DNA from: Sphingobium cloacae
GTDB taxonomy: Bacteria > Pseudomonadota > Alphaproteobacteria > Sphingomonadales > Sphingomonadaceae
Assembly (NCBI RefSeq): GCF_002355855.1
Contig: NZ_AP017656.1
Span: 62,001 to 126,000 of the forward strand
Length of the DNA stretch: 64,000 bases
Reading direction: 5' to 3'
Shown: piece by piece, positions 52,504 through 61,335 of the stretch
Layout of the letters: each line of letters opens with the position of its first letter
Numbering within the stretch: the stretch's first letter is position 1
Position numbers and translations under genes: made by a program
The notes under the pieces: model-generated
Seen by the model: only the letters and a program-made list of their open reading frames with translations
What the model was told of the DNA's origin: nothing
Databases searched by the model: none

Positions 52504-52916
52504 GCCCCTTCCCCGCGACGCTGGAGGGAAGCGTCCAGGCTCCAAGGTCCTGGCCCCGCGAACACGAGATAGAGGAACGCGAAGCAGTAGAGGATCGCTG
52601 CATCGCCCCCGTTGTTGACCGGGAATGCGTTCTGCGGCGCGTGCGCGATCCAGTAGGCGACGGCCATCGTGCCGGAAGCCAGGAAAGCGGCTGGACGGGT
52701 GAACAGGCCCAGCGCGATCAGAAGCCCGGCCGCCAGCTCGACCAAGCCCGCGTATGCCCCAGGGTTGTCGAATGCAAAGCCACTACCTGCCGCTTGGCCA
52801 AGCGGGAAGGACAGGAACTTCTGCATCCCGTGCTCAAGGAAGACGAGACCGGCAACGATCCGAAGGGCACTCAGCATTCGCGGTGCCCAGAAATGCAATC
52901 TTTCGTTCATGGCCAT
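52500..52916 (-). CDS. DoxX family membrane protein
   Basis: 138 residues with four transmembrane helices: 'RIVAGLVFLEHGMQKFLSFP' (the DoxX opening with conserved Glu/His), 'LAAGLLIALGLFTRPAAFLA' and 'YLVFAGPGPWSLD' at the end. Quinone- or redox-stress-linked in some bacteria; often paired with YgiD-type dioxygenase genes as here. Confidence 0.85.
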   Translation of the reverse strand: MAMNERLHFWAPRMLSALRIVAGLVFLEHGMQKFLSFPLGQAAGSGFAFDNPGAYAGLVELAAGLLIALGLFTRPAAFLASGTMAVAYWIAHAPQNAFPVNNGGDAAILYCFAFLYLVFAGPGPWSLDASLQRRGEGA

Positions 52917-53245
52917 CGCCGCTCCTTGTTCCCTCAGTCAACGCGGCTTGTTCATTCAAAATCCAACATTTGGATGAAGGATCATCAAGAGCTTGCCTCG
53001 CGACAGGCATGCTTTTTGTCCCGCGCACTCAACGTAATGACCATCCCGGACCAATCCTCTCGTACACTCAGCTTTGCAGCGCGAGGCGACAGTCCCGCAA
53101 GCACCTGTGGGCGACTTAGGGCGTCGGACACGTAAGCTCAGTCCAAGCGGGGGGTATCTTGGGAGGCGAGGGTTAAGCCGCGCAAGTGGGTAAAAGAAGG
53201 TGGAAGGCCTGGGCGGCGCTTGTGTGGGCGGATGGTCCATAGCGT
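52917..53245. other. Intergenic region without supported gene
   Basis: 329 bp between doxX and copD. Open frames here lack domains and ribosome sites. It separates the 42-53 kb modules from copper cluster 2. Confidence 0.5.
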
Positions 53246-54172
53246 TTACATGCCCGACGCGGGTGGCGCGAGGGTGCCTAGCCATGCCACGAGCGCCAGA
53301 ATGCCGATCACGCAGGCTGTCTCGATCGCGAGGCTGACCCGCAGCGCCCTAAGCGCCCCGCGATGGTCGTTCATGGCAATCGAGCGCTCAAAGGCCGGCG
53401 TGAGGCGAAACCGATTGAGGGAAGCGAGCCCCAGCATCCCGGCGAACAGGGCTAGCTTGGCGAGCAGCAACAGGCCGTAAAGTGTCGTTCCCAGAGCCAT
53501 AAAATTGGTCGGCCCGACGAGCAGCCAACTATTGATCAAACCAGTTACCACCAGGGTAACAACAACGAGCGTACCAACGGAGCCAAACCCGTGCAGGGCG
53601 CGATGGGTCAGCCGAAGGTGCGCAGCATCGATCTCCTCGGCGCGCCGCGCCATCAGGAGAAGCAATCCGAACAGCGCCCCGACCCACAGACCGGCAGCAA
53701 GGAGATGGAGGATGTCCGCAGTGAGGTGAAGCCATCCCGTGCTTCCCTCGCTCGCGGCACCATGCCCGTTCCACGCGAGTGTCGCCAATGCCGCGGCTGC
53801 CGCAATCATGGCCATAGCCAGCCATGATGCTCTGCCTCGCGCCAGCAGGGCTGCACCGCCGGCGATGACGAGCGCCACCATACGCACCTTCCAGGCGGTG
53901 CCAACCGCCGACCCTCCGAGCAGCGCGGCCGCAGCAGCCTGATCGATCGGCCAGAACGGAGATCCGGCCATCGCCGAGGCCATGAGGATCAGGCCAGCGG
54001 CCGAGAGAAGCAACCCGAGCGCCGCGCTTGCCGTGAGCCAAGGCCGCAGCGCGATTGCATCATCGCGCTCGCCAAGGCGAAGGCCGTAGAGGCTGAAGGC
54101 CGACAGGCCGAACAGCGCCGCCAGGACCAGGTACAACGCCAAGCGGATGGCGACGGTCGGCCAGTCGAGCAT
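53246..54172 (-). CDS. copD: Copper resistance membrane protein CopD
   Basis: 308 residues with eight transmembrane helices; CopD marks 'NGHGAASEGSTGWLHLTADI' (conserved His) and 'LHLLAAGLWVGALFGLLLLM', 'VTGLINSWLLVGP'. Works with CopC to move copper across the inner membrane. Intact counterpart of the truncated copD at 16373. Starts 4 bp after copC. Confidence 0.93.
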   Translation of the reverse strand: MLDWPTVAIRLALYLVLAALFGLSAFSLYGLRLGERDDAIALRPWLTASAALGLLLSAAGLILMASAMAGSPFWPIDQAAAAALLGGSAVGTAWKVRMVALVIAGGAALLARGRASWLAMAMIAAAAALATLAWNGHGAASEGSTGWLHLTADILHLLAAGLWVGALFGLLLLMARRAEEIDAAHLRLTHRALHGFGSVGTLVVVTLVVTGLINSWLLVGPTNFMALGTTLYGLLLLAKLALFAGMLGLASLNRFRLTPAFERSIAMNDHRGALRALRVSLAIETACVIGILALVAWLGTLAPPASGM

Positions 54173-54176
54173 TCGC

Positions 54177-54545
54177 TCACTTCACCGTGAAATTGTAGCT
54201 GCCGGTGATTTTATGTGTGTCGCCAGAGACGACCTGCCAGTCGACGCTGTAGCGTCCACGCGGGAGACGCTGCTTCGGGGTGATGGTGAGCGTCCGGCCA
54301 TCGGCGCCGACTGCGGCGCTGCTGGGCATTTTCATGGCCGCCATGCCAGGCATCGCGGCCATGGTAAGGTCGGCCTTAGAGAAAGCCGGCACGAGCTTCT
54401 CGCTGAACTGGAGGCTGATCTTCTCGGGGGTCGCGACCGCCGCGTTGGCAGCGGGACTGGCGGACACCAGCTTCGGATGCGCGTTCGCCACGCCGCCTAC
54501 GAAGAACAGGGCGGCGGCGGCAGTCGTGATGAACAAGCGGCGCAT
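54177..54545 (-). CDS. copC: Periplasmic copper chaperone CopC (cluster 2)
   Basis: 122 residues: signal peptide to 'GGVANA', mature start 'HPKLVSASPAANA' with the N-terminal Cu(II)-binding His, Met-rich 'MAAMPGMAAMKM' and 'VVSGDTHKITGSYNF'. Paralogue of 15988-16368. The ECF motif ends 36 bp upstream. Confidence 0.93.
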   Translation of the reverse strand: MRRLFITTAAAALFFVGGVANAHPKLVSASPAANAAVATPEKISLQFSEKLVPAFSKADLTMAAMPGMAAMKMPSSAAVGADGRTLTITPKQRLPRGRYSVDWQVVSGDTHKITGSYNFTVK

Positions 54546-54581
54546 TTAGGTAATCTCCATTTCAATTGGGCTCACCTGTAT

Positions 54582-54605
54582 TACGCAGCTGGACGGGTCA
54601 CCCCT
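54582..54605 (-). promoter_or_regulatory. ECF-type promoter motif before copC-copD (cluster 2)
   Basis: Minus strand AGGGGTG, 11 bases, TGCGTA, in GTGAGGGGTG context. Divergent from the copy at 54643. Confidence 0.68.
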
Positions 54606-54642
54606 CACGATCTTTTTTCGTGCCGACGCACCGCTCTCGATG

Positions 54643-54666
54643 AGGGGTCGGCGGTGGCAGCGCGTA
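54643..54666 (+). promoter_or_regulatory. ECF-type promoter motif before reductase gene
   Basis: AGGGGTC, 11 bases, CGCGTA, 75 bp before the ATG at 54742. Confidence 0.6.
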
Positions 54667-54741
54667 TTCAGAAGGGAGCATGGAGCGCTTTTTCACTGCG
54701 TCTCCCCTTAAACCAACTGTGGCCGCGGGCCTGATAGGCGC

Positions 54742-55752
54742 ATGCGCGGGGTAATGATGAGGTTGCGGTTGACCGATCAGGGCTGGACTGGAGATCCTGA
54801 GGAGGTCATCGACTGTCTGATAGTGGGCGGTGGTCCAGCGGGCCTCATGACCGCGATCTATCTGTCGCGGTTTCTCAGGAGCTGCGTCGTCTACGATGCG
54901 GCGGCAGGGCGCGCCGCGTCCATCCCGCGCTCGCACAACCTGCCAGGATTTCCCGGCGGCATTTCCGGCGTCACGTTTCTTGCCCGTTTGCAGGCTCAGC
55001 TGCGCGAATATGGCGGTACGGTCCAGAGAGGTGAGATTGACGCAATCGTCGCGTCAGGCGACCACTTCTCGGCAAGCTGCGAACTGAACGTCCTGTATGC
55101 GCGGACCGTTGTCCTTGCGACGGGCGTCGTCAACCGGCGTCCCGAGATGCCTGATGCGATGCATGACATCGGCGTGGCGCGTGGGCTTCTCCGCTATTGC
55201 CCGATCTGCGATGGTTATGAGGCCCGGCGCATGAACGTGGCGGTGCTCGGCGGCGATGGTCATGGTGCTGAAGAAGCCGAATTCCTGAGGGCTTATGGGG
55301 CCAAGGTCACGCTTCTGGCCGAACGCTCGCTCGATCTTGGGCCGACCGAACTTGCCAAGCTGGACCAGCAGGGCATTGATGTCGCCCCCTCGCCTGTCGG
55401 GCAGTTGCGTCTTGGCGAGTGTGTCGAGGTGAGGCTGGCCAATGGCTTGGAGCTACAATTCGACACGCTTTACCCCGCACTCGGCTCATCACCTCGGACG
55501 CGGCTTGCCTCTTTGCTCGGAGCACAGCTCAGCGAATCCGGGTGCGTGCTAACCAATGCCCACCAACAAACCTCGGTTAAGGGTCTCTACGCAGTCGGCG
55601 ACGTCGTGGAAGGGCTCGATCAGATCAGCGTCGCAGCCGGACAAGCGGCGATCGCTGCGACCGCAATTCATAACCTGTTGCGCGACCGCGACAGTGGATT
55701 GTCATCCGCCCTCGCCGGGCTGTATTCCGCTCGGAGCGTACCGCCGACGTAG
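54742..55752 (+). CDS. Thioredoxin-reductase-like FAD oxidoreductase
   Basis: 336 residues: FAD motif 'CLIVGGGPAGLMTAIYLSRF', redox-active 'CPICDG' (a CxxC of the thioredoxin reductase type), NAD(P)-binding 'VAVLGGDGHGAEEAEFLRAY' and C-terminal 'GLYAVGDVVEGLDQISVAAG'. Likely reduces a thiol partner under metal stress. Possible starts at 54742, 54754 or 54757. Divergent from copC with paired ECF motifs. Confidence 0.85.
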   Translation: MRGVMMRLRLTDQGWTGDPEEVIDCLIVGGGPAGLMTAIYLSRFLRSCVVYDAAAGRAASIPRSHNLPGFPGGISGVTFLARLQAQLREYGGTVQRGEIDAIVASGDHFSASCELNVLYARTVVLATGVVNRRPEMPDAMHDIGVARGLLRYCPICDGYEARRMNVAVLGGDGHGAEEAEFLRAYGAKVTLLAERSLDLGPTELAKLDQQGIDVAPSPVGQLRLGECVEVRLANGLELQFDTLYPALGSSPRTRLASLLGAQLSESGCVLTNAHQQTSVKGLYAVGDVVEGLDQISVAAGQAAIAATAIHNLLRDRDSGLSSALAGLYSARSVPPT

Positions 55753-55764
55753 CGGGAGCCATTG

Positions 55765-55914
55765 GCGGTGCGACGAGCGAACACCGCCAACAAAGCGCTG
55801 ATCGCCGGCTCGCTTGTCATCTTCTTCGGCTGCTTCGCGCTTATTCGTATCCACACGACGATCGGCGACACGGCCTTTCTCCGTTCGATGATCCCGTACC
55901 ACGATCCCGTGGCT
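55765..55914 (+). pseudogene. DUF305 fragment
   Basis: Encodes 'ANTANKALIAGSLVIFFGCF', 'ALIRIHTTIGDTAFLRSMIP' and 'YHD', matching the middle of the membrane-anchored DUF305 paralogues, then diverges before the second His of the signature. Both ends are missing. The following 167 bp to 56081 hold no recognisable gene. Confidence 0.8.
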
Positions 55915-56081
55915 CGCGCGCGAGTGCATCGAGACAGTGTGCTATTATCAGGGTCGGGGTTCCTCGACACGCCCGAGCGGAGCCGGGATCGCTGGCGGCA
56001 TCCTACGGCACGAAGGTCGGCGCTGCCGCATTCTCCTTCGAACCGCGCCAACACGCGAGCGGCTACTAAGCGTCGGGCCCC

Positions 56082-56807
56082 TCAGAACGCCAAGTGGTTT
56101 ATTCCGCCATGCATGAAGGTTCCGCCGAGGAACCCCTGAATTGAGATCGCGAGCGTCATCAGGCCAAGCACCACCCAATACAACGACCGCGACCGCTCGG
56201 GACCCTTGCGGTGGCGGGCTGCCATCCAAGCCAGCACGACGCCGAAGACCGCGATCGATGTCCCGAGCCAGCGATGCGTCATCAGGATAGGGTTGCGGTC
56301 GGTCAGGTAGAACCCGCCTGCGAACCAGCCCAGGAACGCCGCCACGATCGCTCCCAGCGCGCCGACGACCAGCATTATGTGTGCGACATGCTGATAATCC
56401 CGGTTGCGGCGCCACAACCCGAACAGCTCCACCCCGAACGCACCGATGAACAGGGCGATGGGAAAATGAATGACCATGGTATGCACCCGCCCCAGCCAGC
56501 TCACAAGCCGTTCGCCGAAAGTCTTGTTCTTGTTGGCGGTCTCCTCGTGCATGCCGCCCATGTCCATGTCGTCGCCGGCGATGTCGCGGCCGCCCATGTT
56601 CATGTCCACGGTCGACATAGAGCCCATGCCCATGTGGCCGTCGCCAGCGTCCGCCCCATCTGCTTTCTGCGTCTCGGCTGCGCTGCTAGCGGCCGGCCCG
56701 GGACCGGCCCCGAGCGCATCGTGATCTTCGTGCGCCGATGCCGACGTGCTTACTGAGATTGCAACCGCAAGGAGTAGAGCGAAAGCCCCGCCTCGTTTAC
56801 CGCCCAT
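56082..56807 (-). CDS. DUF2231-type membrane protein
   Basis: 241 residues: signal peptide to 'TSASA', a Met/His/Asp-rich periplasmic stretch ('MGMGSMSTVDMNMGGRDIAG'), then four transmembrane helices ('HTMVIHFPIALFIGAFGVEL', 'HIMLVVGALGAIVAAFLGWF', ending 'GFLGGTFMHGGINHLAF'). Repeated intramembrane His suggest metal or heme binding. The ATG at 56807 is preferred to a TTG at 56837. Broken copy at 35757. Confidence 0.82.
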   Translation of the reverse strand: MGGKRGGAFALLLAVAISVSTSASAHEDHDALGAGPGPAASSAAETQKADGADAGDGHMGMGSMSTVDMNMGGRDIAGDDMDMGGMHEETANKNKTFGERLVSWLGRVHTMVIHFPIALFIGAFGVELFGLWRRNRDYQHVAHIMLVVGALGAIVAAFLGWFAGGFYLTDRNPILMTHRWLGTSIAVFGVVLAWMAARHRKGPERSRSLYWVVLGLMTLAISIQGFLGGTFMHGGINHLAF

Positions 56808-56844
56808 CACCCAACCCCTTGAACCGTGTTGTTTCAATCCAGTT

Positions 56845-56868
56845 TACGCACGCCGCGCCTTCTTCCCT
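56845..56868 (-). promoter_or_regulatory. ECF-type promoter motif before DUF2231 gene
   Basis: Minus strand AGGGAAG, 11 bases, TGCGTA, ending 37 bp before the ATG. Confidence 0.55.
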
Positions 56869-56985
56869 CACCTGCCCAGCTTCCTTTGTGAAACTTTCCG
56901 TCTGCTCTTCAAGACGGACTGGACGCCACAGCTACGCTGGCTGCGGCGACCGCGTCATGCCACTCCGCCAAAAAACATCGGCCGA

Positions 56986-57435
56986 TCAGCTGCCGTGGCG
57001 GGCGAACAGGCGGCGGCCGCTGGGACCAAAGGCGACCACGTCATAGGCTTGCGCCTTGACGCCCGGCACTTCCATTCCTGGCGAGCCGAACGGCATGCCG
57101 CCGACCGCGAGGCCTCGCACGCCCTTGGGCCGGGTCGAAAGAGACCGCTTCATGTCGGCGATCGGCACGTGGCCCTCGAAAGCGATGCCATCGGCGATTG
57201 CGGTGTGGCAGGACGAGACGTCCGCGGGAACGCCCGCGCGCTTCTGCAGCGCCGGGCGGTTGGGATCATCGACGACGCGCACCTGACGGCCGAGCTGCTG
57301 CTGCACCTGCGCCGCCCACTTGGCGCAACAGCCGCAGCCGGGGTCGCGGTGCATAACGATCGGGGTAGCCGCGCTGGCGGCAACCGGAACCAACAAGGCT
57401 GCGGCAGTAAGCGCAAATCGCAACGCTGACTTCAT
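56986..57435 (-). CDS. DUF411 periplasmic metal-binding protein
   Basis: 149 residues: signal peptide to 'AASA', then 'VMHRDPGCGCCAKWAAQVQQ' (Cys cluster) and 'SSCHTAIADGIAFEGHVP', 'GLAVGGMPFGSPGMEV', the DUF411 pattern found in copper and silver resistance loci. AAGGAG precedes the ATG at 57435; the longer open frame to 57642 is the shadow of the neighbouring DUF305 gene. Confidence 0.87.
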   Translation of the reverse strand: MKSALRFALTAAALLVPVAASAATPIVMHRDPGCGCCAKWAAQVQQQLGRQVRVVDDPNRPALQKRAGVPADVSSCHTAIADGIAFEGHVPIADMKRSLSTRPKGVRGLAVGGMPFGSPGMEVPGVKAQAYDVVAFGPSGRRLFARHGS

Positions 57436-57452
57436 GGAAAAATCTCCTTGGT

Positions 57453-57489
57453 CGTTCCTCCCGTCTCCTCGCTGGGGGCGGGAGGAACG
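57453..57489 (-). terminator. Intercistronic hairpin between DUF305 and DUF411
   Basis: 11-bp perfect stem CGTTCCTCCCG / CGGGAGGAACG with a 15-base loop, 7 bp after the DUF305 stop and 18 bp before the DUF411 ATG on the minus strand. It may partly terminate or stabilise the upstream mRNA and so lower DUF411 expression. Confidence 0.55.
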
Positions 57490-57496
57490 AGGCTTA

Positions 57497-57880
57497 TTAC
57501 TGAGGACGCTTGCCCATCGACCGGAGCATCGCCTGGAGTTCACCGATGCTCTTGTTCTGCTCGGCAATCGATTTCTGGGCCATTTGCCGGGTCTTCGCAT
57601 CGGGCGACTCCCGGAGAACGATCTGCGACATGGCGATCGCACCGCGGTGATGCTCGATCATCTTGCGGACCCACGTCTCGCTCGCATTAGCGCCCTTGGC
57701 CTTCATCATCTTTTCGTGCATCGCCATTTCGGCGGGCATGAAAGGCGTGTTCATGCCAGGCATGTTGTCGTGGTTCATGCCTTGCATTTTCGAATGGTCC
57801 ATGCCCTGCATCTGCTGCTGAGCCAAAGCGGGGCTCGCCGACGTCGCGGCCAGAGCCAGAAGTGTTACTGTCTTGAACAT
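57497..57880 (-). CDS. Periplasmic DUF305 protein (cluster 2)
   Basis: 127 residues: signal peptide to 'SPALAQ', Met/His-rich 'MQGMDHSKMQGMNHDNMPGM', DUF305 core 'MIEHHRGAIAMSQIVLRESP'. Lies 47 bp after copB in the same direction. Paralogue of 41041-41421, which lacks an ATG. Confidence 0.87.
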   Translation of the reverse strand: MFKTVTLLALAATSASPALAQQQMQGMDHSKMQGMNHDNMPGMNTPFMPAEMAMHEKMMKAKGANASETWVRKMIEHHRGAIAMSQIVLRESPDAKTRQMAQKSIAEQNKSIGELQAMLRSMGKRPQ

Positions 57881-57927
57881 CGACTTCTCCTTCTTGACCT
57901 CAGCCAACCCGACAAGACTAGTCGGCC

Positions 57928-59241
57928 TCAAAACCATGTGCGAATGCCCAGAACGAGGCTGGTGGATATCGCATCCTCGCCATCCTCGCGTGCAAAACGA
58001 GCAGAACGGCCCACTCTGCGCTCGTACGAAACACCTATATAGGGGGCGAACTCTCGCTTCACCTCGTAGCGCAGCCGCAAGCCAAGCTCGATATCCGACA
58101 AGCCCGAACCGATCCGGTCTGCCGGAACGTCCTGCGCCGCAAACTCAGCTTCGACACGAGGCTGGAGAATCAGCCGCTGGGTGATGCGCTGATCGTAATA
58201 GCCTTCAACGCGGCCCAGCACGTCTCCCTTGCTAGACAAGAACAGTGCGCCCTCGACATCGAAGAAACCCGGAGCCAGGCTCTCAAAACCGACTGTCGCG
58301 TAAACACGCGAGGGATTAGGCTTGAAGTCGTACCGGATCCCTGCCTGAAAATCGGTATAGGGTCCGATTGCCCGTGCGTAGAGCGCCTGCAGCTCCGCCC
58401 TTTCCAAGCTTCTCCCAAAGTTCCCTTCGCCCTCGGTTTTAAGAACCAGACGATTAACGTCGCCACCGTACCAGGCGCTGCCATCCCAACGATAAGCATC
58501 GCGACCATCCCGGATCTGGACTTCAGCCAGGTTGAATATGACCTGCGAGAAATTCTGCCCGCCGTGCATCGACCGCAGATGCTGCTGCGAATGCGCCATG
58601 GCAGCGGCAGAGTAGACCTGGTCCGCGGCACGATCCGTCGGAATGGGGGGCGGCGGAGCGGTGCCGGCCTGCAGGTTGGTGCCGATCATCGCCGCGCCCG
58701 TGCCTGAGGGCATGCTTCCCATGTCGTGTCCCGGCATGCCTTGCATCGCGCCCGAACTCTGGCCCATTCCCGGCATCGATCCATGGTCCATGCCTTGCCT
58801 GGTGCTTGGCTGGCCGGAGGCGGCACCGCCGGAGGCACTTGGCATGGCCGACATGTCGTGCGCGGTATTGGGGTTGGGGTTGGCTCCAGGCGTATTCATG
58901 CCCGGCATGGTCGTCATGTCATGACCGGCGTGAGGATCGGCAACGATCGTTGCAGGGGCCGGAGGCTTGGCGGGCTGATTCGCAGCGGGCTTGGCCCCCG
59001 ATCCCGTTTTCGCGGGCGGTGTCGATCTAGCGGCGGGCTTTGGGGACGCTTTGCGCGCGACGGGCTTGGTCGCTGCGGGCTTCTTGGCGGCCGGCTTTTT
59101 AGCGGCCGGCTTTTTCACCGCTGGCGTATTTGACGGCGGCATCTTCATGCCCGGCATATTGGAATGGTCCATCTGCGCGGCCACCGGACTTGCGAGGCCA
59201 AGTGCCGCGCCGCCAGCGATCAAGAGGAACTTAGGCTGCAT
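57928..59241 (-). CDS. copB: Copper resistance outer-membrane protein CopB (cluster 2)
   Basis: 437 residues: signal peptide to 'SPVAAQ', a Met-rich start, an unusual Lys/Pro/Ala-rich stretch with repeated 'KKPAAKKPAA' (about 40-85), a Met/His-rich zone (about 100-190), then the CopB barrel ('YRWDGSAWYGGDVNRLVLKT', 'VEGYYDQRITQRLILQPRVE', ending 'LGIRTWF'). It overlaps the copA stop by 11 bp. The basic Ala/Pro linker is not present in the cluster 1 protein. Confidence 0.93.
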   Translation of the reverse strand: MQPKFLLIAGGAALGLASPVAAQMDHSNMPGMKMPPSNTPAVKKPAAKKPAAKKPAATKPVARKASPKPAARSTPPAKTGSGAKPAANQPAKPPAPATIVADPHAGHDMTTMPGMNTPGANPNPNTAHDMSAMPSASGGAASGQPSTRQGMDHGSMPGMGQSSGAMQGMPGHDMGSMPSGTGAAMIGTNLQAGTAPPPPIPTDRAADQVYSAAAMAHSQQHLRSMHGGQNFSQVIFNLAEVQIRDGRDAYRWDGSAWYGGDVNRLVLKTEGEGNFGRSLERAELQALYARAIGPYTDFQAGIRYDFKPNPSRVYATVGFESLAPGFFDVEGALFLSSKGDVLGRVEGYYDQRITQRLILQPRVEAEFAAQDVPADRIGSGLSDIELGLRLRYEVKREFAPYIGVSYERRVGRSARFAREDGEDAISTSLVLGIRTWF

Positions 59242-61237
59242 CGCGGTTCTCCTCGCCCATCGGGCGAACCGTCACGACACGCATCATCCCCGCGGTCATG
59301 TGATAAAGATTGTGGCAGTGGAACGCCCAGTCGCCGGGCGCATCGGCCGTTACGTCGAATGTCATCTTACCGCCGGGCGCCACATTCACCGTGTGCTTGC
59401 GAGGCGCGAAGTCGCCATGTCCGGTCACCAGCTCGAAGAAGTGGCCGTGCAAATGAATTGGGTGCGGCATCATCGTGTCATTGACCAGGGTGACGCGCGC
59501 GCGCTCGTCCTTGCGGAACGGGATGGGGTCGGCAGGGTCGCTCATCTTCTGGCCGTCAAAGCCCCACATGTAGCGCTCCATATTGCCCGTCAGGTGGATC
59601 TCCAACTGACGCGACGGGGCGCGAACGTCCGGGTTGCGGTCGAGCGCGACAAGATCGCGATAAGTGAGCACGCGATGATCCGCGTCCTCCAGCCCCTGCG
59701 GCGGCTCGCCCGTGCGGTCCTTCGGCATCGGCGAGATGGTCTGCACTCCCGGCCCCATCTTGACGCCGGGCGCGTTCTTGGGGTTGCGCATGTTCATGTC
59801 CATGCTGCCGCCTGACCCATGATCCATCCCGGCCATGCCGCCGCTGCTCATCTGACCATGGTCCATGCCCGCCATCCCGGCAGCGCCCGCCGCCATTTGG
59901 CTATGGTCCATCCCTGGCATAGCGCCGCTCATCTGGTCGCCCCCCATCCCAGCCATGCCGGCCATCGCAGCGCCTACCGCCTTCGTTCCGTGATCGGTGG
60001 GCTCTTTCCACCCGGTGAGCTTCCACAGGTTGCGCGAGGCATTCTGCATCAACGTGGGATCCGGCCCGCGCTTTGCGACCGGGTTCTCGTCCGCCATACC
60101 GGACATCCCCTCCATCCCGCTCATGTCCATGCCCATGTCGGTCATGGTCAGCAACGTGCGCGGGCGGAGCGGCGGGACCGGGGCGATCATGCCCTCGCGC
60201 GGGGCCAGTGTCGCGCGCCCCATGCCGGATCGGTCGATCGCCTCGGAAACGAAGCTGTAGGCGCGGTCCTCGGGCGTCACGATCACGTCGAAGGTTTCCG
60301 CGACGCCGATCTGGAATTCGTCCACGGTTACCGGCCGGACGTTCTGGCCGTCGGCCTGCACCACCGTCATCGGCAAGTCAGGGATGCGCACGTTGAAGTT
60401 GGTTTGCGCCGCAGCATTGACGATGCGCAGCCGAACCCGCTCGCCCGGTCGGAAGAGGCCCGTCCAGTTGTCGTAAGGGCCAAAGCCATTGACGAGGAAG
60501 GTGTAGGTCGACCCCGTAACATCCGCAATATCGGCCGGGTCCATGCGCATCTTGCCCCATTCCATCCGATCCTTGAGGCGCATCTCGCGGCCGGCGAGCA
60601 GCCCGCTCAGCGTCGGGCGCTGATAGTTGAAATAGGCGCCGCCCATCTGCTTGAGCTTGCGGAAAATTTCCTCGCCCGTCATTTCGCTATGGTCGGAGAG
60701 GACGATCACATGCTCGCGGTCGAACGCGATCGGGTCGGCACCGGCCGGATCAATCACGATGGGTCCGTAGAGCCCTGCCTGCTCCTGTTCGCCCGAATGG
60801 CTGTGATACCAGTAGGTGCCCGACTGCAAGATCGGGAATTCGTATACGAAGGTCGAACGCGCCTTGATGCCAGGGAAGCTGATGCCGGGCACGCCGTCCA
60901 TTTGGAACGGCAGAATGAGCCCGTGCCAGTGAATCGAGCTATCCTCGTCGAGATTGTTGGTCACTGCGAGACGGACGTTCTGGCCCTCCTGGAGGCGGAC
61001 GAGCGGTGCGGGCACGGTGCCGTTGACGCCGATTGCCGGCGTCGTGATCCCGTCCATGACGAGCTTCATCCTGTCGATCGTCAGCGCGATGTTTGTGCCC
61101 GACACGGTCGGCAGGGGCCTGGCGATGCCGCGCGACACAGGTTGCGCCCAAGCCGGCAGGTAGGCCGACATGGCCAGCGTGCCGCCAAGCATGGCGGTTC
61201 CGCGCATTACGTCGCGCCGGTTTAGATTGCGGCTCAT
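59231..61237 (-). CDS. copA: Copper resistance multicopper oxidase CopA (cluster 2)
   Basis: 668 residues: Tat-type signal ('LNRRDVMRGTAMLGGTLAMS'), cupredoxin domains and copper ligands 'SIHWHG', 'WYHSHSG', 'HPIHLHGHFFEL', 'HCHNLYHMTAGM', with a long Met-rich insert (about 380-490). The ATG at 61237 follows AAGGAAAGGC; the extension to 61339 is a low-complexity read-through of a G run. Follows the ECF sigma gene by 98 bp. Confidence 0.94.
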   Translation of the reverse strand: MSRNLNRRDVMRGTAMLGGTLAMSAYLPAWAQPVSRGIARPLPTVSGTNIALTIDRMKLVMDGITTPAIGVNGTVPAPLVRLQEGQNVRLAVTNNLDEDSSIHWHGLILPFQMDGVPGISFPGIKARSTFVYEFPILQSGTYWYHSHSGEQEQAGLYGPIVIDPAGADPIAFDREHVIVLSDHSEMTGEEIFRKLKQMGGAYFNYQRPTLSGLLAGREMRLKDRMEWGKMRMDPADIADVTGSTYTFLVNGFGPYDNWTGLFRPGERVRLRIVNAAAQTNFNVRIPDLPMTVVQADGQNVRPVTVDEFQIGVAETFDVIVTPEDRAYSFVSEAIDRSGMGRATLAPREGMIAPVPPLRPRTLLTMTDMGMDMSGMEGMSGMADENPVAKRGPDPTLMQNASRNLWKLTGWKEPTDHGTKAVGAAMAGMAGMGGDQMSGAMPGMDHSQMAAGAAGMAGMDHGQMSSGGMAGMDHGSGGSMDMNMRNPKNAPGVKMGPGVQTISPMPKDRTGEPPQGLEDADHRVLTYRDLVALDRNPDVRAPSRQLEIHLTGNMERYMWGFDGQKMSDPADPIPFRKDERARVTLVNDTMMPHPIHLHGHFFELVTGHGDFAPRKHTVNVAPGGKMTFDVTADAPGDWAFHCHNLYHMTAGMMRVVTVRPMGEENRDAA

Positions 61238-61277
61238 GCCTTTCCTTCGCTCCAGTTCAATGCTTGCGGCCGGCGGC

Positions 61278-61288
61278 GGGGGGGGGGG
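61278..61288. repeat. 11-base G run in the copA leader
   Basis: Homopolymer of about 11 G within a GC-rich inverted-repeat-like stretch (GGCCGGCGGC ... GGGCCGCC) between the sigma gene and copA. Prone to slippage or sequencing error. Confidence 0.7.
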
Positions 61289-61335
61289 AGGGCCGCCGAC
61301 CTTACCTTTCACTACGCGCGAACCGGCCCATCCCC

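Noticed and set aside
52956..53285. 109-residue minus-strand frame before doxX
   Set aside because: No domain, Pro/Arg-rich, overlaps the copD end.
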